Below are positions 1-3,138 of a stretch of 5,158 nucleotides of DNA, piece after piece. Below the pieces are notes generated by a model. That model did not search any database and was not told where the DNA came from. It saw only the letters and a program-made list of their open reading frames with translations. A program made the position numbers and the translations under genes. Source of the stretch: an uncultured Prevotellaceae bacterium (GTDB lineage Bacteria; Bacteroidota; Bacteroidia; Bacteroidales; Bacteroidaceae); NCBI GenBank assembly GCA_937892315.1, contig CALAVF010000047.1, forward strand, positions 1 through 5,158, in the 5' to 3' direction. Every line of letters starts with the position of its first letter. Positions within the stretch are counted from its first letter, which is position 1.

Positions 1-1
1 C

Positions 2-79
2 CGAGATGACGGGCATGAGAGCGAGGAAGACATTGGCAACAGAGTTAGCAAGACACGGGCGAGAGACTTGAGTGAACAT
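2..79 (-). CDS. Possible N-terminal fragment of an unidentified minus-strand gene, cut by the window edge
   Basis: An ATG at the complement of 77-79 opens a 26-codon minus-strand frame that is still open at the window edge. The peptide starts MFTQVSRPCLANSVANVF and has a hydrophobic, possibly membrane-inserting stretch (VANVFLALMPVI) at residues 14-25. An in-frame stop lies two codons upstream of the ATG, so this would be the true start if the frame is used. No strong ribosome-binding motif precedes it. I do not recognise a family, and 26 codons without a stop can arise by chance. If real, the gene diverges from the toxin-antitoxin operon and the first repeat copy would lie in the shared intergenic region. 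Confidence 0.15.
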   Translation of the reverse strand, partial: MFTQVSRPCLANSVANVFLALMPVIS

Positions 80-190
80 TGAGGGTCACACTTTTCCGTA
101 GATATTTTCACATTTTTCTCCATTTTCCTTTTGTTTTGCAAAATCTTTCGTTCCTTTTTTTGTGCCCTTTTGAAAAAAGTTTGGGAAAAG

Positions 191-222
191 TTTGTGGGTG
201 TCGGAGTTTTTTAGTTAATTTG
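191..222 (+). promoter_or_regulatory. Candidate Bacteroidota-type promoter in repeat copy 1
   Basis: TTTG at 191-194 is followed after 20 bases by TTAATTTG at 215-222, one base away from the TAnnTTTG pattern. Both elements and their spacing are unchanged in the second repeat copy (1135-1138 and 1159-1166), although flanking bases differ. Transcription would start a few bases after 222 and give the toxin-antitoxin mRNA a leader of about 110 bases that includes the hairpin at 235-280. The assignment rests on motif and conservation only. Confidence 0.45.
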
Positions 223-234
223 CAATTTGCAGGG

Positions 235-280
235 CGGTTAGCGTCCTGTCACTGCGGTGCTTCGGTGTCGTGGCTAATTG
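235..280 (+). other. Conserved RNA hairpin in repeat copy 1 (UUCG loop)
   Basis: CTGCGGTGC (252-260) pairs with GTGTCGTGG (265-273) around a TTCG loop at 261-264, giving a C(UUCG)G tetraloop. Several pairs are G-U, so the fold works as RNA better than as a DNA cruciform. An outer arm, bases 235-242 with 273-280 (core TTAGC with GCTAA), can extend it if the lowest inner pair opens. The same nine-pair inner stem forms at 1196-1217 in the other copy. The outer arm is not conserved there. Confidence 0.5.
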
Positions 281-341
281 GTAAAATAGAAGCGTTATGT
301 TCTTTCTGAAAACAGGAAAATAGAACTTATTGTTTGAATTT

Positions 342-617
342 ATGAATACGACAGCATTACAAAGTGTCTGGAAGACCTTACTTGGTTACGACCTTACAGC
401 AGCCAACAAACGCTGGCTGGCTGACCATTTGTATGAAGCAGTGAAGGCGGAAAATACGAAGACAAAGAGAAAAGCGAAGTCTTGGCCAAAGTTGTCAAAA
501 GCAGATTTAGTCATTTCTCCGGAAGTGATGGCTTTGGTGGAGGGGGTTGAACCATTGCCTGAAGATTTTGACGTAAACAAAGTTCGCTTAGAATATTTGA
601 TGAAAAAATATGGATAA
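342..617 (+). CDS. Antitoxin of a type II toxin-antitoxin pair (VapB-like role)
   Basis: This 91-residue protein is called an antitoxin mainly from context: it lies directly upstream of a PIN-domain toxin gene and overlaps it by 8 bases (610-617), which suggests translational coupling. The N-terminal half (MNTTALQSVWKTLL and on) is probably the DNA-binding or dimerising part. A basic linker at residues 38-50 is rich in Lys and Arg. The C-terminal part has ISPEVMALVEGVEPLPEDFD (58-77) and ends in EYLMKKYG, a pattern I associate with Bacteroidales antitoxins paired with PIN toxins. It would bind and block the toxin and repress its own promoter. The ATG at 342 is preferred over an in-frame TTG at 330, which adds only MFEF. 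The DNA-binding fold (HTH, RHH or other) cannot be assigned by eye. Confidence 0.75.
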   Translation: MNTTALQSVWKTLLGYDLTAANKRWLADHLYEAVKAENTKTKRKAKSWPKLSKADLVISPEVMALVEGVEPLPEDFDVNKVRLEYLMKKYG

Positions 618-1050
618 TAGAATAAACGTCTTTATCGATACAAACATTCTGATTGATTATCTTGCACGCCGAAAAACCTTTTTTGAAGCGGCGGCACTTA
701 TCATCCAACTTGGCAAGAAAAAGAAATGTAATTTGCAAGTTTCTTCGTTGTCATTTGCTACTGCGAGTTTTATTATGCAGGCTCATTACAAGATGAGGCA
801 TGATGACATCGTCAAAAGGTTTACCAATTTTGTCAAACTGTGCAATGTGACTACAGTAGATTCTCAAACAATAGACGAGTCTTTGAGTTCCCTGTTTGAC
901 GATTTTGAGGATGCCATGCAATATTTTTCCGCTACACGAGAAGGGGCAGATGTTATCATTACTCGTAACAAAACAGATTTCAACGCTTCTCAACTCCCTA
1001 TTTACGAGCCGCAAGAGTTCTTGGATGTTTTGTTATCGGGACATCAATAA
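610..1050 (+). CDS. PIN-domain toxin, VapC-like ribonuclease (PIN_3 type)
   Basis: The 146-residue product has the order of a PIN-domain endoribonuclease. The N-terminal strand is VFIDTNILIDYLARR, with the metal-binding Asp at 10 and a further Asp at 16. A central helical part follows. FEDAMQYFSA carries acidic Glu100 and Asp101, and GADVIITRNKTDF carries Asp114 and Asp123. The EDAMQ plus TRNKxDF pattern and the length fit the PIN_3 group. PIN toxins cleave RNA, often tRNA or rRNA, using a Mg or Mn centre. The acidic residue often found near position 45-50 is not obvious here (VSSLSFATAS), which may be a group feature. Translation is coupled to the antitoxin by the 8-base overlap, and an intrinsic terminator follows 20 bases after the stop. 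The RNA target cannot be told from the sequence. Confidence 0.88.
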   Translation: MDNRINVFIDTNILIDYLARRKTFFEAAALIIQLGKKKKCNLQVSSLSFATASFIMQAHYKMRHDDIVKRFTNFVKLCNVTTVDSQTIDESLSSLFDDFEDAMQYFSATREGADVIITRNKTDFNASQLPIYEPQEFLDVLLSGHQ

Positions 1051-1070
1051 ATTCTTTCTTATCTCATATC

Positions 1071-1104
1071 AGGCACAAAGCACTTTCCGCTTTGTGCCTT
1101 TTTT
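1071..1104 (+). terminator. Intrinsic terminator of the toxin-antitoxin operon
   Basis: AGGCACAAAGC (1071-1081) and GCTTTGTGCCT (1089-1099) form a perfect 11-pair stem with a 7-base loop, followed by a run of T to 1104. It lies 20 bases after the toxin stop codon. The T-run coincides with the 5' edge of the second repeat copy, so the repeat unit begins where the operon ends. Confidence 0.9.
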
Positions 1105-1134
1105 CATGCCCTTTTGAAAAAAGTTGGGGAAAAG

Positions 1135-1166
1135 TTTGTGGGAATCGACGTTTTTTAGTTAATTTG
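1135..1166 (+). promoter_or_regulatory. Candidate promoter in repeat copy 2
   Basis: TTTG at 1135-1138 and TTAATTTG at 1159-1166 are spaced 20 bases apart, exactly as in copy 1. A transcript from here would start near 1170, carry the hairpin at 1196-1217 and read into the structured region at 1349-1503. It might continue to the gene at 1566 with a leader of about 400 bases, or end earlier as a small RNA. Confidence 0.4.
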
Positions 1167-1195
1167 CAACCGATTGGGCGGTTAATGTCCTTTCA

Positions 1196-1217
1196 CTGCG
1201 ATGCTTTGGCGTCGCGG
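1196..1217 (+). other. Conserved RNA hairpin in repeat copy 2
   Basis: CTGCGATGC (1196-1204) pairs with GCGTCGCGG (1209-1217) over nine pairs with a TTTG loop. Compared with copy 1, one G-U has become A-U and two G-U pairs have become G-C, while all nine positions stay paired. CCGAT (1170-1174) and ATCGG (1221-1225) could close the structure in this copy, but copy 1 has no equivalent. Confidence 0.5.
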
Positions 1218-1250
1218 CTTATCGGTAAAATAGAAGCGTTATGCTCTTTC

Positions 1251-1565
1251 TTGCAAACTGAAAACCTGAGAAACTTTCAATTTTTGCAGAATTTTTGAGA
1301 AGGCTCGTGTGCCACACTTGCCATACTCGAATGACAGAAGACGGACATAGCGGCTTCACGCATTATTGCGTGGAACTGCTTTATTAAACCATCTTTGTTA
1401 TTCGGGCAATTCTCAGGGCCTTCAGTTTGGAGATGTGACATACAGTTCCACGCTTCTTCGTGTGTATGTATTGTGTGTGCTTTTGCAAGGGACTGGCAAA
1501 AGCCATTTAGAAAGAACAAAAAAATCATTGATTATCCTTTTATTAACTTAAAAAAGACAACTCCT
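1251..1565. other. Gene-free stretch between repeat copy 2 and the exported-protein gene
   Basis: No convincing coding frame covers these 315 bases on either strand. From 1251 to 1348 I see only A/T-rich sequence and a small GTGT/ACAC inverted repeat near 1309-1318. From 1349 to 1503 the sequence is rich in inverted repeats, described separately. CATCTTTG at 1390-1397 resembles the TAnnTTTG element and has TTG 21 bases upstream (1366-1368), so a second promoter could lie here. From 1504 to 1565 it is A-rich and leads into the start codon at 1566. Confidence 0.5.
1349..1503 (+). other. Structured region: three hairpins with a competing 11-base pairing
   Basis: Hairpin A: 1349-1353 and 1355-1362 pair with 1376-1380 and 1367-1374, with one C/A mismatch between the two stem parts and a TTAT loop. 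Hairpin B: ACATACA (1438-1444) with TGTATGT (1463-1469), plus CACG (1449-1452) with CGTG (1459-1462). Hairpin C: GCTTTTGC (1479-1486) with GCAAAAGC (1496-1503). In addition, GCGTGGAACTG (1368-1378) is the exact complement of CAGTTCCACGC (1443-1453). That pairing would open the 3' arm of A and the 5' arm of B. No hairpin is followed by a strong T-run. Strand is assigned from the downstream genes only. It could be a leader RNA, a small RNA, or an 86-bp element with 11-base inverted ends. Confidence 0.45.
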
Positions 1566-2162
1566 ATGAAAAAGTATTTATTTCTATCCATTTTGTTGAC
1601 AGGGGCAGCCCTTCTGCATGCACAGACTCAGCGTACACAAGTCCAACCGAGAAGTACAACACAATCCACAGTAAAGACATTCACCCTTTCCAACGGGAAA
1701 TTGGGACCTGTGCAGGTGGGGGCAAAGTTCGCCAACATTCCTGCCGCTTATGCAGGATTGTATGACAAATACACAAAGAAAACACAGACCATGGAAGATA
1801 TGGACGGGGAATGGACGGTGGTATATTACCAGTTTACCAAGGCAGGCAAAAATGTTTTCCGTATAGACGTTGATGATAACAGAGTTATCTCCTCCATTAC
1901 TCTGCAAGCAGGGTCTGCTTCCATTGTCAAGACTCCTGATGGTTTTTATGTTGGCTATCCTGCCCGTACCCTTTTCACCAAGAAACGTATGGAGTGGAAC
2001 ACCTACTATGACGGGGAAGTGTTTGGTGTCAGTGGGCACTACACCTTCAAGGTAAGCAGTAATGACCTAATCAATACAGATGTTCCTCAGAACGCCAACC
2101 AGTTCAAATCCACTGCAAAAGTTAGTTCTATTACCTATAATAGTATGGTGGACGCTTATTAA
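1566..2162 (+). CDS. Exported protein of unknown function
   Basis: The 198-residue product starts with a clear signal peptide: MKK, a hydrophobic core to about residue 17, and likely cleavage after LLHA at residue 19. No lipobox cysteine is present. After a Gln/Thr-rich linker (20-37), the mature part looks beta-rich: LGPVQVG (46-52), GLYDKY (64-69), FRIDVDDNRVISSI (98-111) and VKTPDGFYVG (121-130). The layout 'G-P-I-x-(V/I)-G ... LYD ... I-x-V-x-x-x-x-I ... T-x-x-G-x-x-V-G' recalls small Bacteroidota periplasmic or lipoprotein domains, loosely the DUF1131 type, but I cannot confirm a family. The ATG at 1566 is chosen because the signal peptide begins there, after an A-rich leader. The frame runs further upstream, but that extension has no signal features. 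A 67-base gap separates it from the next gene. Confidence 0.85.
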   Translation: MKKYLFLSILLTGAALLHAQTQRTQVQPRSTTQSTVKTFTLSNGKLGPVQVGAKFANIPAAYAGLYDKYTKKTQTMEDMDGEWTVVYYQFTKAGKNVFRIDVDDNRVISSITLQAGSASIVKTPDGFYVGYPARTLFTKKRMEWNTYYDGEVFGVSGHYTFKVSSNDLINTDVPQNANQFKSTAKVSSITYNSMVDAY

Positions 2163-2176
2163 GGGATTTGAACAAG

Positions 2177-2207
2177 TTGCAAGAATAATAATAACCTTCT
2201 ATTTATT
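2177..2207 (+). promoter_or_regulatory. Weak candidate promoter before the beta-helix gene
   Basis: TTG at 2177-2179 is followed after 20 bases by TATTTATT at 2200-2207, two mismatches from TAnnTTTG. It lies in the AT-rich 67-base gap before the start codon at 2230. No terminator is visible between the two genes, so read-through from the upstream gene is equally possible. Confidence 0.2.
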
Positions 2208-2229
2208 AATCAATTAAAAATCAAAAAAC

Positions 2230-3138
2230 ATGAAAAAGATTCTTTTTGTGCTGGCTGCTGCAAGCATGACAATGGCAGCACAAGCAAAAATTCTGAGAGT
2301 AAGCAACGTGTCGGGAAGTTCGGCTCCTTACAAAAGTATTTCCCCAGCAATCCGTGCAGCAGAAGAAGGAGACACCATTATGGTAGATGCATCATCAACA
2401 ACCTATGGTAATGTTACTATCGACAAACGTGTGGTTTTGTTGGGACCTGGGTATTGGTTGCAGGAAAATGGCATTATACAAGAAGGTGGAGAAACTGCAT
2501 CTGCAGATATTTGGGTAGGTGCTAAGGGAGTTATTATTAAAGGTATGACATTGACACGCCTTACTATTCAGGGAGACCAAACCGTTATCAGCAGATGTAG
2601 AGTTTTGAACGGCATTACTATTGATAATGCTAACAACTGCATCATCCATCAAAACTATTGTATGTATGTGGCACCATATAGTTTAACAGACCTCAAGACA
2701 TCCAATCATCAAATAACCAATAATATTATGACAGGTAATACAACTGGATTATACATGGGGAATTTCACAAATACTCTTTTTGCTTATAATACATGTATCG
2801 GCACAGAGAAGCCGAGAATGATGGGAAGTAATGGAAATGGTAAAGTGCTTGATTGCACGATTGAACATAATGTTTTTATAGAACTTCCCAGTATTGATAT
2901 GTCAAATTCGATGAACAATAATACAGTTCCACAAATCTGGCCATATAAAGCATCGATGACGGATAAAGAGGTACAAAAAGCCCTTTCAAACCTTACAGAT
3001 GGTGCTTTCGCTGGCGACGACCCCTATGTTCTTTCTGGTGTACCTTCAGGTCCCGTTGTTCAGGATTTGATTGTTCCTACCACAGTGGAAAAGGGCAGCA
3101 AGATGAGTGTTACCGTTAAAGTGGGAGTGGTAAAATGA
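2230..3138 (+). CDS. Secreted right-handed parallel beta-helix protein
   Basis: This 302-residue protein has a signal peptide (MKKILFVLAAASMTMAAQA, cleavage after residue 19). The body from about 33 to 245 is rich in Asn, Ile, Val, Gly and Thr, with short repeating strands such as VTIDKRVVLLGPGYWLQENG, GVIIKGMTL, LTIQGDQTVISRCRV, ITIDNANNCIIHQN and HQITNNIM. This is the usual look of a parallel beta-helix. SPAIRAAEEGDTIMV (38-52) matches the typical start of such proteins. The tail GAFAGDDPYVLSGVPSGP (258-275), followed by VPTTVEKGSKMSVTVKV, matches a C-terminal ending I know from Bacteroidota beta-helix proteins, so the protein is probably complete. I see no polysaccharide-lyase catalytic residues. 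Binding or structural work at the surface is possible but unproven. Its TGA overlaps the next ATG (ATGA). Confidence 0.85.
   Translation: MKKILFVLAAASMTMAAQAKILRVSNVSGSSAPYKSISPAIRAAEEGDTIMVDASSTTYGNVTIDKRVVLLGPGYWLQENGIIQEGGETASADIWVGAKGVIIKGMTLTRLTIQGDQTVISRCRVLNGITIDNANNCIIHQNYCMYVAPYSLTDLKTSNHQITNNIMTGNTTGLYMGNFTNTLFAYNTCIGTEKPRMMGSNGNGKVLDCTIEHNVFIELPSIDMSNSMNNNTVPQIWPYKASMTDKEVQKALSNLTDGAFAGDDPYVLSGVPSGPVVQDLIVPTTVEKGSKMSVTVKVGVVK

Larger units (their letters stand above)
153..306 (+). repeat. Direct repeat copy 1, upstream of the toxin-antitoxin operon
   Basis: This segment matches 1097-1250 with no gap at a constant offset of 944. By hand count there are about 21 mismatches over 143 bases from 164 to 306, roughly 85 percent identity. 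It begins at a CC plus T-run and contains the shared blocks GCCCTTTTGAAAAAAGTT (164-181), TTTTTTAGTTAATTTGCAA (from 207) and GGTAAAATAGAAGCGTTATG (280-299). Similarity continues weakly after 306 if 8 extra bases are allowed in the other copy. The mismatches do not follow a protein-coding pattern. The stretch from 80 to 152 just upstream is T-rich and holds nothing else I can name. The copy contains the candidate promoter and hairpin listed separately. Confidence 0.9.
1097..1250 (+). repeat. Direct repeat copy 2, downstream of the toxin-antitoxin operon
   Basis: This is the partner of 153-306 in the same orientation and without a gap. Differences cluster at the bases after GTTTGTGGG, in a six-base block at 1170-1175, and in the hairpin. 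The near-identical ends (GCCCTTTTGAAAAAAGTT from 1108, GGTAAAATAGAAGCGTTATG from 1224) show that the two copies derive from one element. After 1250, an extra 8-base segment precedes weak similarity to the end of copy 1 (GAAAAC). Together the copies bracket exactly one operon with its terminator. Confidence 0.9.

Noticed and set aside
79..309. 76-codon plus-strand frame across repeat copy 1
   Set aside because: It follows the repeat, its partner frame in copy 2 differs mostly at codon positions 1 and 2, and it lacks a credible start context. Treated as noncoding repeat.
751..1014. Minus-strand frame opposite the PIN toxin
   Set aside because: Shadow of the toxin gene, whose protein motifs are clear on the plus strand.
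164..1250. Integron attC-like sites around the toxin-antitoxin cassette
   Set aside because: The layout invites the idea, but the GTTRRRY/RYYYAAC cores are not present at matching places in both copies and no integrase is visible.
153..1250. CRISPR array
   Set aside because: Only two long, diverged copies separated by a complete operon. No short regular repeats or spacers.
1092..1298. 68-codon plus-strand frame across repeat copy 2
   Set aside because: Its start lies inside the terminator stem and the comparison with copy 1 argues against coding.
1277..1528. 83-codon minus-strand frame in the gene-free stretch
   Set aside because: It covers the hairpin-rich block, has no recognisable family or start signal, and residue use looks random.
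1395..1565. Upstream in-frame extension of the exported-protein gene
   Set aside because: The signal peptide begins at 1566. The extension has no coding character and covers hairpins B and C.
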